Assembly (NCBI RefSeq): GCF_002933275.1
Contig: NZ_PSSX01000018.1
Location: forward strand, 1-64,000
DNA: 64,000 bases
From: Marinobacter maroccanus
Lineage (GTDB): Bacteria; Pseudomonadota; Gammaproteobacteria; Pseudomonadales; Oleiphilaceae
Direction of reading: 5' to 3'
The position numbers and the translations under genes are program-made. How positions within the stretch are numbered: the first letter of the stretch is position 1; each line of letters opens with the position of its first letter. The notes beneath the pieces are model-generated. The model was not told where the DNA came from. It did no database searches and saw only the letters and a list, made by a program, of their open reading frames with translations. Shown one piece after another: positions 8,486 through 17,279 of the stretch.

Positions 8486-8953
8486 CTATTCTCCAATACG
8501 TTGAAGGGCATTGCGGACTTTCGCCACATACTTTCGGCGGGCTTTCTGTACTTTTGGTTTGGTTGAGAATCCTGCGTTATAGGCTCCCACGGCGGCCCAC
8601 AGGTTACCTTTTGTGGTGACGAGGTTTTCGGCAAGGATCCAGGCGCCTACATGGATATTGGTGCAAGGATCGCGAACCAGAACAGGAGCTGTTATGCGGT
8701 AGGGCTGCAACCGTTCTAAATGCTGGGAGTTGATCTGCATTAATCCATAATCCCTGGAGCCATCACTGTTTTTGCCGTTGATCGCATCGGTCTTGTTATT
8801 ACTTTCCACAAGAGCAATTGCTTTCAATAACTTTGCCGGGACCTTGTAGCGGCCGGCGGCTTCCATGAAACAGTTATCAATGTCAGCGATGGCGTGACCG
8901 GAGAGAGTTAGGGTTAGTGCAACTGATAAGAATGCCTGAAAGTGTTTTCTCAT
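8486..8953 (-). CDS. Lytic transglycosylase of the transfer apparatus (VirB1/TrbN-like)
   Basis: 155 aa with a signal peptide (cleavage near residue 23, AIA-D). The SLT fold is shown by catalytic E50 in ALVESNN, the YGLMQIN motif and the AVGAYNAG motif. It would locally open peptidoglycan so that the type IV channel can be assembled. The start overlaps the traG stop by four bases. Confidence 0.88.
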   Translation of the reverse strand: MRKHFQAFLSVALTLTLSGHAIADIDNCFMEAAGRYKVPAKLLKAIALVESNNKTDAINGKNSDGSRDYGLMQINSQHLERLQPYRITAPVLVRDPCTNIHVGAWILAENLVTTKGNLWAAVGAYNAGFSTKPKVQKARRKYVAKVRNALQRIGE

Positions 8954-11900
8954 CGGCGCCGTCCTCGCCTGTCAACGCCGTTATCTTCCTGCTGGGGATT
9001 GATTTCCGGGTCATCGAGGTTGGAGAAGAAATCGAATGCTGTTTGAGCCTCATCTCGGCTTTCGGCTTTATAGGACTGGAATTCTGACTGAACATATTTT
9101 GCGGCGGCCATTGATGCATCCTCTCCAGGACGGACTTCATCGCCGTTCAAAATTTCAAAGGTTTGCTCAGCCATCCGCGTAATTCGTTCGCGGTTCATGT
9201 TGGTACTTTCTGTTTCTTGAATGCCGGTACTGGTGTGGCCCGTGATCGATCCAGTGATACCAAAGTTTTCTAGCATGCCAGTGGAAACACCGCCTTCAGC
9301 TCGGGTACCAATACTGTCGTCACCAGTAATTGTGCTGGTGTTAATAGAATCCAGGACTTGGGTAAGGCGGGATATCGCGGCGAAGCGGTTACCCTCTTCG
9401 CCGTCTCCCTGAATTTTCTCAAGAATATTGGCCAGGTTACGGGTATCTTCCGGATCGCTGCTAAGAGCGAGGTGGGCAAGACTTGGTGTGTCAACTCGAC
9501 CGCCAGTGTCGATGTAGACAGAGTCAGTTTCAGAATAACGGCTATCCTTGGTTATACGATCGTCGTGGGTAGCGCTATGGCCGGAAAGGGCGCTGCTATT
9601 TATCACGCCACCGCTGCCGTCCGTGGCCAGGGTGACTCGGGCCCCATTAGGACTTGCAGCAACCTGTTGTTCTGTAAACCAGCCTGTATCAATTCCCTTC
9701 TGCATTTCCTCTTGGGAGAAGTAAAAGGAGCCAAAATTGGCGGATGTTTCTCTTTGTGCTTGTTCTTCCCAAGACCACCCGGTTTTCCCTTCAAGGGTGT
9801 TTGCGCGCTCAATGCCAGCGCCAGTGCTGGCGTGCTGAAGACGAGCAGAATCCCGCAAGTAACCCTCAACACCATTTTCCTGGTTGATTCCCTGGTTAAC
9901 GCCTGCTTCGGCATACGCAACTTGCTTGATGTTCTCGAAGGCGCTAGCCACTGCGAACTGTTGCGGTGTTAGCTCATCCAAGGCTACCTTTTCGCCGTGA
10001 GCGGTAGCCGCTCGCTTAGCACCCACAGACTCATAAATCTCAGAGGGAGTTATTCCAGTTTCGGCCATATAACCCATTACACCCCTGGTTTGTGAGTTAT
10101 TTAAATTGGAAGTAAATTCAGCCAAAGTAACCAACTCACTCGGGTGCCAATTCGTAGAGTCCAGTTGCCCCCAAAGATCGGCGTTTCTCGCCATCGCAAG
10201 AGCTTCGAAAGCTTCTCCTTTTTCCATTCCAGGATGCTGTTGGATGATGCGATCCAACATAGTGCCTGTGCGCAAGTTGTCGGCGCTTGTATTGGAAACG
10301 GCAAGAGCGGTGTCGTAGGCAGCTTGGGCGTGGACAGACCCATAGCCCATAGTCGCTGCTGATTCTTGGCGTCCAGCGGCAGACCCATGACGGGATTGGC
10401 TTTCTACATTCGAGGTGTTTAGCCCCTGCGTGAATAGAGCTTCAGGGGAGCTATCTCCACCGTTGGATTGCACGGCGCCAGCAACGCCACCCACAACTCC
10501 ACCGGCTCCATATGCGCCCAATGCTTTACCCGAGGTGATCGGATTGGTGTGGCCAAGATCTGCCATGCCAGACATCGTTTCGAGGCCTCGGTAGTGGCTT
10601 TCTGCTTGATTGTGCTCAGAAACAGAGGCGATATTGTTCCACCCGGTCTCGGCCATGAGGTTTGCGGATCCGCGAGCACTCGCAAGCGAATTCAAATGGT
10701 TCATGCTTTCTACAGGGGACTGAGCTTTGTTTGCTGCGTCAGAGCCTGCGCCGTCAGCATGCCCCGACCAATTTCCAGCCAGAGACGTCAGGCCATAGGG
10801 CGACATCTTGAAGAGCATGGCGGCGATGAAAGCCGAAATGGTGATACCCATGCCGCGGGCTTTTCCAAAAAGAGAAAGCGCCTGGGTTGCACTTTCGGGG
10901 GCAAGGAACATTGCGGATAGCCCCATGTTGTGACGCTGAATTTCGTCAACGGCATCGTAGGCTTGGTCGACCGCAATTTGTGCCAAGATCACATCCATGA
11001 CCCCCCAGAGCATTATCCAGCCGAGAAGAGCCACGATAAGCTTCAGGGCCATGGGGAATAGTGGCGTCACAATGAAAAGTGCCAGAATCGGGATCAGTCC
11101 CAACACTATGGCGGTAACTGAAGCCCTAATCTTTGGCATCCACTCGTTCGCGCTAACAGCAATTCCAAGTCCGTTGTTTACCATGGACCGGTTGGTTAAG
11201 GCGCGGATCCCCGCATCTGGGTTTTCATCAAGCATAACGCTGGCGATTGCATTACTAATGACCACGTTTCTAAGCAATTGCGCAGGTGGGGCGGCTGCGG
11301 CTCCAAACACGTTAAGATTCATGTTTTGAATCTTTGTTTCGCACGCTGTTTTTTGTGCGGGTACGGCTATATCAAAGCCGGTTTTGGTACAAACGGAATT
11401 CAGGTGCTCATCGTATGTTGGCGCGGCGTTTAGAGCCGGCGCCAGGACATTGTCATAAGCGTCTGAACAACTCATCACTGTGCCGGCCTTGCCCGCGCCA
11501 GAGGAATACATGGTCGTGAACATCGCAGGCGATTTCATATCGGCTAACTGGTTCAGCAAGTCGTCCGTGCCGCTTTTAATCTCGGCAAGATCCACTGCGT
11601 AGCTGGGAAGGACAAGTGCAAGCTTTGAGCAGTCTTTGAAATACTGTCGGATAGACTTCTGGAGGTAATAATCGGAGGAAAAGGTTTTATCCGACGTTGC
11701 GTTGAGCAGGAGCTCGAAGCCAACACCCATTCCCTCTGTCCCGTAGGGATGAGCGGCCGAGGCATCCACAATCTCTTGAACTGCCCGCTCCGCTTTGTTG
11801 GTCATACCAGCGACCAAAACAATCAAATCAGGAACGTCTGGCACAGCTTCATAGGCATTTCGGACCGGGTCATATACATGCACAGTGCCGGTGGGAGTGA

Positions 11901-12213
11901 TCAATGCTTTAAAGACAGCCACGCCAATTAAGGTCGTCATTAACCAGGACAGGCTGAGGCCAGTGGCCGACTGTTGGAAATTAATGATGCCTTTACCGAC
12001 TGTGAACAAACCACCGAGTAACAGGCCGAGTACCACGGCCACGGCGAATAATGTGGTGTACTGATTATTCGCAAATACCAGTGAAATGCGTTTAAAGGCG
12101 TTTACCGTTTCCGTGAAGCCGTCATAGGTATAGAAATCCATATCCAGGGCAAACGCTGTGCTTGGTAGCGCTGCCACGAGGATCAGAGCGATTATCGGAA
12201 GTGTGCGCTTCAT
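8950..12213 (-). CDS. traG: Mating-pair stabilisation protein TraG
   Basis: 1087 aa. A signal-like first segment and several hydrophobic helices lie in the N-terminal half (about 55-75, 85-105, 365-415 and 455-475), as in the TraG N-terminal domain family. A long hydrophilic, mostly periplasmic C-terminal half follows. In F, TraG acts in pilus assembly, mating-pair stabilisation and, through its C-terminus, entry exclusion. The length is slightly above F TraG (938 aa). Overlaps traH by four bases. Confidence 0.9.
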   Translation of the reverse strand: MKRTLPIIALILVAALPSTAFALDMDFYTYDGFTETVNAFKRISLVFANNQYTTLFAVAVVLGLLLGGLFTVGKGIINFQQSATGLSLSWLMTTLIGVAVFKALITPTGTVHVYDPVRNAYEAVPDVPDLIVLVAGMTNKAERAVQEIVDASAAHPYGTEGMGVGFELLLNATSDKTFSSDYYLQKSIRQYFKDCSKLALVLPSYAVDLAEIKSGTDDLLNQLADMKSPAMFTTMYSSGAGKAGTVMSCSDAYDNVLAPALNAAPTYDEHLNSVCTKTGFDIAVPAQKTACETKIQNMNLNVFGAAAAPPAQLLRNVVISNAIASVMLDENPDAGIRALTNRSMVNNGLGIAVSANEWMPKIRASVTAIVLGLIPILALFIVTPLFPMALKLIVALLGWIMLWGVMDVILAQIAVDQAYDAVDEIQRHNMGLSAMFLAPESATQALSLFGKARGMGITISAFIAAMLFKMSPYGLTSLAGNWSGHADGAGSDAANKAQSPVESMNHLNSLASARGSANLMAETGWNNIASVSEHNQAESHYRGLETMSGMADLGHTNPITSGKALGAYGAGGVVGGVAGAVQSNGGDSSPEALFTQGLNTSNVESQSRHGSAAGRQESAATMGYGSVHAQAAYDTALAVSNTSADNLRTGTMLDRIIQQHPGMEKGEAFEALAMARNADLWGQLDSTNWHPSELVTLAEFTSNLNNSQTRGVMGYMAETGITPSEIYESVGAKRAATAHGEKVALDELTPQQFAVASAFENIKQVAYAEAGVNQGINQENGVEGYLRDSARLQHASTGAGIERANTLEGKTGWSWEEQAQRETSANFGSFYFSQEEMQKGIDTGWFTEQQVAASPNGARVTLATDGSGGVINSSALSGHSATHDDRITKDSRYSETDSVYIDTGGRVDTPSLAHLALSSDPEDTRNLANILEKIQGDGEEGNRFAAISRLTQVLDSINTSTITGDDSIGTRAEGGVSTGMLENFGITGSITGHTSTGIQETESTNMNRERITRMAEQTFEILNGDEVRPGEDASMAAAKYVQSEFQSYKAESRDEAQTAFDFFSNLDDPEINPQQEDNGVDRRGRRR

Positions 12214-13589
12214 TGAGTGATGTCCTCTGCATTGCGCCGAAGAACTTCTTCTTGTCGCTTAGCCTGGGCAGCGGTAAATGCGATGTGTGCCATCTGCTCT
12301 TGGGTTTTTTTGAGATAGCTGGTTCGCGCGGCCATTCGGAATTGGTAAGCGTCTTTTTTTATTCCGGTTAGATGGTCGGCAACCTCGGCGTAAACTGTTC
12401 TGTCGCATTGTGGGCCGGCGGCGCCTGTGCTGTTCATAACTGCGTCGATTTCGCGGATCATGTTGTCGATGGTGTTGTAGAGATCATCGACCATATAAAA
12501 CGCATAGGCGTAGGCGACGACTTCTTCCGTGAGAGCGATCGCCATTGCTTTGTCTCCCAGTGCAATGGAATCGACAATAATTGGCAGGATTGGGATCGGA
12601 GAAGAGGTCAGGAACGCCTCATCTGCTGCACTTAAAGCGGTTTTGTTCTCGATTTTGGTGGCGATCGCATTCATCTGATTGCTCACTAGTGCCAGAAGAC
12701 CGCCTGGAGTCGCTGAATCCGTTTGGCAAACAGGTCCACCCGCACCGTTGACTTTCTTTTCGGCATTGCCGACAACGAAATCATCAATGCTGGATTCGTC
12801 GTTATTGGGACATGAGCTAATCGGTTCGATGACGGGGGCTTTCACGGCTGCCGTTGCGTTGATCATCACATCACCCACGAATCCGCGCATGGTATCGACG
12901 TACTGGAAACCGAATTCGTCAGCGGCATTCTGTAGTAGGGAGCCAGTCTTGAAGATGTTGTTGAATTGGGTCGGACAATCGGCAGTAAGCTGCTTGACGT
13001 CGACGGATGGCTCCTGGTTGGCTGCTACTTGATTTTCAGTCGTTTCATACCAGCTTGTAACTGACCCAAGTGCGGTGGCCGCCTTGCTATCCAGGGCTTT
13101 GAGACGGTTGCTGGCTGCGGTCCCGATAAAATCGCCAACGGGCTCGCCAAGCTTTTTGGCAAATTGGCAATCGTTGATCTGAATTCCGTTCAAGTCGTTG
13201 ATTATTTTTTCGAAACTTTTCATCGTCTCAGAGAGTTCTTTGCTCATCACTTTCATTGCTGTGTCGAAAGCGACGGCAGGAGCTGCCTGAATCATGTTCT
13301 GAAGCTTATCGACCAGGTAATCCGGGTCGAGCATCGACATCCCGCCAAGAAAAAGATCAACACCACCACACCCTGCCGATACCCTGGGGGGCGAAATAGT
13401 GAGAAGCGGGTCGTTGGACACGTTGAAGCGGGCTGAATAGGAGCCTGCAGAGTAGAAACCGCGTTGCTGGTTCTTGTAGCTTGATGCGCCACTGGACGTG
13501 GATGAAGCAAACCAGTCATCCGTCCAGTTTGCGGAGGCCACTGGCGCGGAAAGCGAAAGGATTAGGGTTGGGAGGGTAAGCCTTTTCAT
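12210..13589 (-). CDS. traH: Pilus assembly protein TraH
   Basis: 459 aa with a signal peptide (cleavage after VASA, about residue 20). A glycine/cysteine motif (SAGCGGVDLFLGG) near residue 75 is typical of TraH. The protein belongs to the periplasmic group TraF/TraH/TraU/TraW/TrbC needed for F pilus extension and retraction. It shares an overlapping start/stop with traF. Confidence 0.92.
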   Translation of the reverse strand: MKRLTLPTLILSLSAPVASANWTDDWFASSTSSGASSYKNQQRGFYSAGSYSARFNVSNDPLLTISPPRVSAGCGGVDLFLGGMSMLDPDYLVDKLQNMIQAAPAVAFDTAMKVMSKELSETMKSFEKIINDLNGIQINDCQFAKKLGEPVGDFIGTAASNRLKALDSKAATALGSVTSWYETTENQVAANQEPSVDVKQLTADCPTQFNNIFKTGSLLQNAADEFGFQYVDTMRGFVGDVMINATAAVKAPVIEPISSCPNNDESSIDDFVVGNAEKKVNGAGGPVCQTDSATPGGLLALVSNQMNAIATKIENKTALSAADEAFLTSSPIPILPIIVDSIALGDKAMAIALTEEVVAYAYAFYMVDDLYNTIDNMIREIDAVMNSTGAAGPQCDRTVYAEVADHLTGIKKDAYQFRMAARTSYLKKTQEQMAHIAFTAAQAKRQEEVLRRNAEDITQ

Positions 13590-14419
13590 CAGAACGATTC
13601 TCCCTTTGGCGCGCCCGGATCAAAGAATCCACCCTGGCGATATTCGGGTGTGAGGAATTGCTCAGGAGATGTCTCGCCTCTCAAATAGCGGATGGCGCGA
13701 TATGCGTTTGAGGTGATTTTGGTGGCTGATTCCACCCCAACTGCAATTGGCATCCAGCGTTCGCTATTACGCTCGATGAGAATAACCATCGGGGTCACTT
13801 GGACATCGAATCGCGCTTGAGCGGATGGGTTTTTGTTTATATTTACTTCAGTAGTTTCAAGCCCGGTGCGATCTGACACTAACTTGAGAATGTTTCTTTG
13901 AGGCGAGCAGTACGGGCACTCTTCAGTCGAGAAAAGTGCTAGGGCATATTTGCCCCTGAAGTTTTCTAGGTATTGAGCCTGGTTATTGGCGCGCTGCTGA
14001 AGTTCCGCTTTTCGGCCTGGGGAAGTAATCGGGTACTGTGATGCACCGCTGAGAGTTGGATTTTGCAGCATGACCATGTTGGACACGGCCGTAAATCCGG
14101 CAGCCTTGCGGCGCACGACATCCTGAATTCGATAATAGGCAAGTACACTCTCCGGAGTTCTAAGCCAAACAGCTTCCTTCAGGTAGTTTTCGAGCATGGC
14201 TTTTAAGTCATCCGGGTGCATATCCATCATCTCCGCTGCCGGTGGCGGTGGAGGAAGTGGTTGCCTCTCCTTCTTATCGGGATCTTCTTCGCTAGAAGGC
14301 TTAACCGGTTCTTCATACCAGTGATACCCCTTGATCTGAGTATCCTGGTTCGGCTGCTGGATGGCGTTTGCCTGTGAGGCAGCAAGAGCGAGCAAGAGCA
14401 GTGTCAGTACAAATTTCAT
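13589..14419 (-). CDS. traF: Periplasmic thioredoxin-like pilus assembly protein TraF
   Basis: 276 aa from the ATG at 14419, preceded by AAGGAGCC; a longer upstream reading has no signal peptide. The signal peptide spans residues 1-19. A proline-rich linker follows at about 54-60. The thioredoxin fold carries C168-P-Y-C171, so unlike F TraF it keeps a CxxC and may be redox-active, which fits the cysteine-rich TraN and TraU and the DsbC-like protein of this operon. Confidence 0.9.
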   Translation of the reverse strand: MKFVLTLLLLALAASQANAIQQPNQDTQIKGYHWYEEPVKPSSEEDPDKKERQPLPPPPPAAEMMDMHPDDLKAMLENYLKEAVWLRTPESVLAYYRIQDVVRRKAAGFTAVSNMVMLQNPTLSGASQYPITSPGRKAELQQRANNQAQYLENFRGKYALALFSTEECPYCSPQRNILKLVSDRTGLETTEVNINKNPSAQARFDVQVTPMVILIERNSERWMPIAVGVESATKITSNAYRAIRYLRGETSPEQFLTPEYRQGGFFDPGAPKGESF

Positions 14420-14430
14420 GGGTTGGCTCC

Positions 14431-14898
14431 TTAAAAGATCGCTTTGAGGCGCTTGGTTTTGGAGACGTCCACAAAACCCCAATACCGTGAGTCGAAAGAA
14501 TCGGGATGCGATCCATAGGCCCAAGCTTTGCCGGCAGGTACTACTCCCGAATAGGAAAATAGGGGTAAAGGATCGCCTTTGAGCGTTTCAGTCTTGGCGC
14601 GCCCCAGAGACTCTCCGTCGCAAAAAAACTCAAGATCCTTTTGGGTTATTGTTTGACCCTCCCAGCACATGAGCCTTTTGCTGATTAACACAGGTTCATG
14701 GCCCGCCAATTCATGAGAAAGCTCGAATGTCGCATAGTCGCCTGGCCCGGCAATGGCGTCGGTTTCCCAAAAAATTCTGTGATCGACAGACTCAGAGACC
14801 GTGATATTGAGGTGGTCTGAAACGAAGGAGATTGCAAAGGCAAGAGGCGCCCCTACAAGCAAAGTGAGAAGGACATTTTTCACTTTATTATTGAGCAT
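14431..14898 (-). CDS. S26 signal peptidase, TraF(RP4)/TrhF type
   Basis: 155 aa from the ATG at 14898 (GGAGAACC upstream). One N-terminal membrane segment (about 8-28) is followed by the S26 signs: a serine motif SVDHRIFW, a lysine motif ISKRLMCWEGQ, and the terminal DSRYWGFV box. Relatives in RP4 (TraF) and R27 (TrhF) process and, in RP4, cyclise the pilin. It lies between trbC and the thioredoxin-like traF, overlapping the end of trbC by 11 bases. Confidence 0.85.
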   Translation of the reverse strand: MLNNKVKNVLLTLLVGAPLAFAISFVSDHLNITVSESVDHRIFWETDAIAGPGDYATFELSHELAGHEPVLISKRLMCWEGQTITQKDLEFFCDGESLGRAKTETLKGDPLPLFSYSGVVPAGKAWAYGSHPDSFDSRYWGFVDVSKTKRLKAIF

Positions 14899-15655
14899 TT
14901 GGGTTCTCCAGCTTGGCAAGAATGGATTCGGCCGGTGCGCCGCCGGTCATCGTGGTTAAGCGTTTCAGGAGACTTTGTAGGCTTGAATCCCCGTAAACCA
15001 CGGGCAGTCGCATTCCGGGGGTTGCAGCGCCTTTCTCGCAATAACTTTGAAAATCAAAGTTCTGCTCAACGACCAGGGCGGGGACTTTGAAGATGTTGTG
15101 ATTCCTGAATTGGATGGGATCGATGACGACATCAAGCCCTCGCATTGCGCACTTTGGCCCCTCACACGTCGGGTTCTTGCGAAGAACCTTGGCCATGAAT
15201 TCCATGGTGGGCTGTGTTTTCTTGAGACCACCGATCATGCCGCGCATCACCATCACACCACCGACCTTTTCGAGATCCCTGGCGTAATTCCGCAAGGTGA
15301 TTTCCGGAATGGAGCTTGAGACGAATAGCAGGGCGCGGGAGCCAGTTGCTTTAGGGTCTGGGTTTTCAGGATCGCCAGCATCGAGGCCAGCATCGGCCCG
15401 AAGCAGACTGAGAAATTCATTCTTTCGGGCTTGCCATTGGTCGCTGTTCACCTCCTGCATGACTTCGGAGACGCGGGCCTTCATCGCCGGTGAATCCATC
15501 ACCCGTTCTTTGGCCTGTTTCGCGATCGCCAGGTATTCCTCCGGCACGTTGATCTGATCGGGGAGTGTGGGAATGGCATCCGATTCCGCAGAGGCTAATG
15601 GGCTCATTAGACAGAGGGTTAGGGCAAACCCCAGGTTACTTTTAATAAGAAACAC
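14888..15655 (-). CDS. trbC: Pilus assembly protein TrbC
   Basis: 255 aa from a GTG at 15655 with AGGAGG about ten bases upstream; this start puts the signal peptide (FLIKSNLGFALTLCLMSPLASA) at residue 1. The type-F TrbC domain with LLFVSSSIPE and VMRGMIGG follows. Periplasmic partner of TraW and TraU. It overlaps traU by 14 bases. Confidence 0.9.
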   Translation of the reverse strand: MFLIKSNLGFALTLCLMSPLASAESDAIPTLPDQINVPEEYLAIAKQAKERVMDSPAMKARVSEVMQEVNSDQWQARKNEFLSLLRADAGLDAGDPENPDPKATGSRALLFVSSSIPEITLRNYARDLEKVGGVMVMRGMIGGLKKTQPTMEFMAKVLRKNPTCEGPKCAMRGLDVVIDPIQFRNHNIFKVPALVVEQNFDFQSYCEKGAATPGMRLPVVYGDSSLQSLLKRLTTMTGGAPAESILAKLENPNAQ

Positions 15656-16628
15656 AGCAGTTGAGCCTCCTAAACACCATCCATGAAAAATTGTCACCGC
15701 CTGCGGGGGGGTGCTTGTAATGGCTCCACAACAAACCGGTTTGACCGATCGGCCGGCAGCTATCGTCCCGAACAGGCTTCATCAGTTGCAGCTTGTATTT
15801 GTCCTTGGACCAAATGGGAACTGGCGCGGTATAGCAGCCATCTGAGGAGGATTCTTTTAGTAGTCCCATCCGAGCCATGAAGTAGATTCCGCGGGCTGCG
15901 ATCCCGGCATTCGCCGTCACGTAATCCGTGCCGGTTATTGACCCGGCCAGGGGATAGGCTCCTGACCACGATCCCATACACCAGAAGAGGGAATTAACGG
16001 GCCTTCCAACCAAGGCGCCAGAGGAATCCGCAGCGCACGCCAGTTGAGCGACCGGGTTGGCGAACAGCAACGACTCGGGGTGAATCATCAGCGAGAGAAT
16101 TTCGTTGTTCCAGGTAGGGATGAGTTCAGTCATCATCGCTACGTCGAATTCTCGCTCTGCTATGCAGGGGATGTCATAGAACAGCCCCAAGATGCTAAAT
16201 GCGGGAAAGAAGTAGTAATGCATCTGCTGGAAGGTTTTGGACTGACCATCTTCCTGCATGTGCGATCCGCCCAGTTTCCCGCCGGTGTTCATCAACTTAA
16301 ATCCGAGCGGCATCATGCAGTAGGGATCTGAAACGGTATCAATGAGCCGTGCGGGCTCCCACATAGAAATACCAATGCCGTATCGATTGATCGCTCCTGA
16401 ATTACAGCTGCAGAGCACGGAAGGGGAGTCAGCACCAGGATCGGGCATTCCTGAATCGCCTTTACCGATGCTCAGCCCGCCAATGCGAATCGGGAAGATG
16501 CACTGCCAAGAGACGTCCGTAACAGGATTCAGGACGCCAGAGGGGCATTTGGACGCGAGGGCTGATTGAGGGGCCGTGTAAGCCCCTATCAGTGTTAAAA
16601 GAAGCAAGATTGCTCGAATACTCATCAT
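15642..16628 (-). CDS. traU: Conjugal transfer protein TraU
   Basis: 328 aa with a signal peptide (cleavage near ALAS-K26). It is cysteine-rich (CPSG, SWQCIFP, VLCSCNSG, CMMPLG, CAADSSG, FWCMG) as in all TraU proteins. Periplasmic; needed for DNA transfer more than for pilus formation in F. Two adjacent ATG codons (16628, 16625) could start it. A 72-base gap with a palindrome separates it from traW. Confidence 0.93.
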   Translation of the reverse strand: MMSIRAILLLLTLIGAYTAPQSALASKCPSGVLNPVTDVSWQCIFPIRIGGLSIGKGDSGMPDPGADSPSVLCSCNSGAINRYGIGISMWEPARLIDTVSDPYCMMPLGFKLMNTGGKLGGSHMQEDGQSKTFQQMHYYFFPAFSILGLFYDIPCIAEREFDVAMMTELIPTWNNEILSLMIHPESLLFANPVAQLACAADSSGALVGRPVNSLFWCMGSWSGAYPLAGSITGTDYVTANAGIAARGIYFMARMGLLKESSSDGCYTAPVPIWSKDKYKLQLMKPVRDDSCRPIGQTGLLWSHYKHPPAGGDNFSWMVFRRLNCCVSY

Positions 16629-16682
16629 GGCTAGAAACGTCCGGGAATTTCCCTAAGTTTAGCCTAACAATATATGCGAGTA

Positions 16683-16694
16683 TATAGCACTATA
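16683..16694. promoter_or_regulatory. Palindrome and possible internal promoter before traU
   Basis: TATAGCACTATA is a perfect palindrome in the only sizeable AT-rich gap of the early-middle tra operon. On the minus strand a TATACT hexamer next to it could serve as -10 for traU-trbC-traF-traH-traG. It resembles the palindromes at 1704 and 27878. Confidence 0.4.
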
Positions 16695-16700
16695 TGAAAA

Positions 16701-17279
16701 TTAGAGATTGATTGAGTGTTCTTCGATTCGGAGGGTGCTGCCCTCTTGTGTCACGATCGATGGAACAAACTGCAGTGAGAGTCGGTCGCGAACAGGAGGG
16801 GTAAGAATGAAAACAGGGCGCTGCAAAGCCATGGCGATAGCCCGGTAATCACCTGAGGTGATCATGACCATATCCGTGGATTTCAGGTGATCCTGTGCCC
16901 AGGCAAGGTCATCTTTTGAGATAAACATAAGCCGCTGGGGAAGACGAACATGCTCCAGGGGATTAAATTGGAATCCCTTTGGATAGATGATTTGCCCATT
17001 TTGGTCCTTAACATCGAATTCGGCCGTGTAATAAGGAATGTGGTACCGAATGCGGTCTTCCCGCGCGCGAGGCAGAGACACGGCTTGCGCGGCAGCATTG
17101 CGCGCAACACCGTCACTCATCACTGTTTCCCAATCAACTTGAGCCACCTTGCTCTGGATCTCAGTCAGTGCATCCGGTTCAGCAATCTCATAGGTGCGCC
17201 CAAGAACGTGGGATTCGGCGGCAATCAGGGATCCGGCAAGACAGCTACTGATTACTGTTATAAAAATCCGTAACACCAT
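16701..17279 (-). CDS. traW: Pilus assembly protein TraW
   Basis: 192 aa from ATG at 17279 (AAGGGAAG upstream); a TTG six codons earlier is less likely. A signal peptide ends near SLIAAES. The TraW family core (PYYTAEFDVKDQNGQIIYPKG, then QRLMFIS) is clear. Periplasmic, pairs with TrbC in F-like systems. It overlaps the upstream traN-like gene by 35 bases. Confidence 0.92.
   Translation of the reverse strand: MVLRIFITVISSCLAGSLIAAESHVLGRTYEIAEPDALTEIQSKVAQVDWETVMSDGVARNAAAQAVSLPRAREDRIRYHIPYYTAEFDVKDQNGQIIYPKGFQFNPLEHVRLPQRLMFISKDDLAWAQDHLKSTDMVMITSGDYRAIAMALQRPVFILTPPVRDRLSLQFVPSIVTQEGSTLRIEEHSINL

Noticed and set aside
9358-9972. 204-codon open frame antisense to traG
   Set aside because: Fully inside traG, no supporting start signal, composition of a shadow frame.
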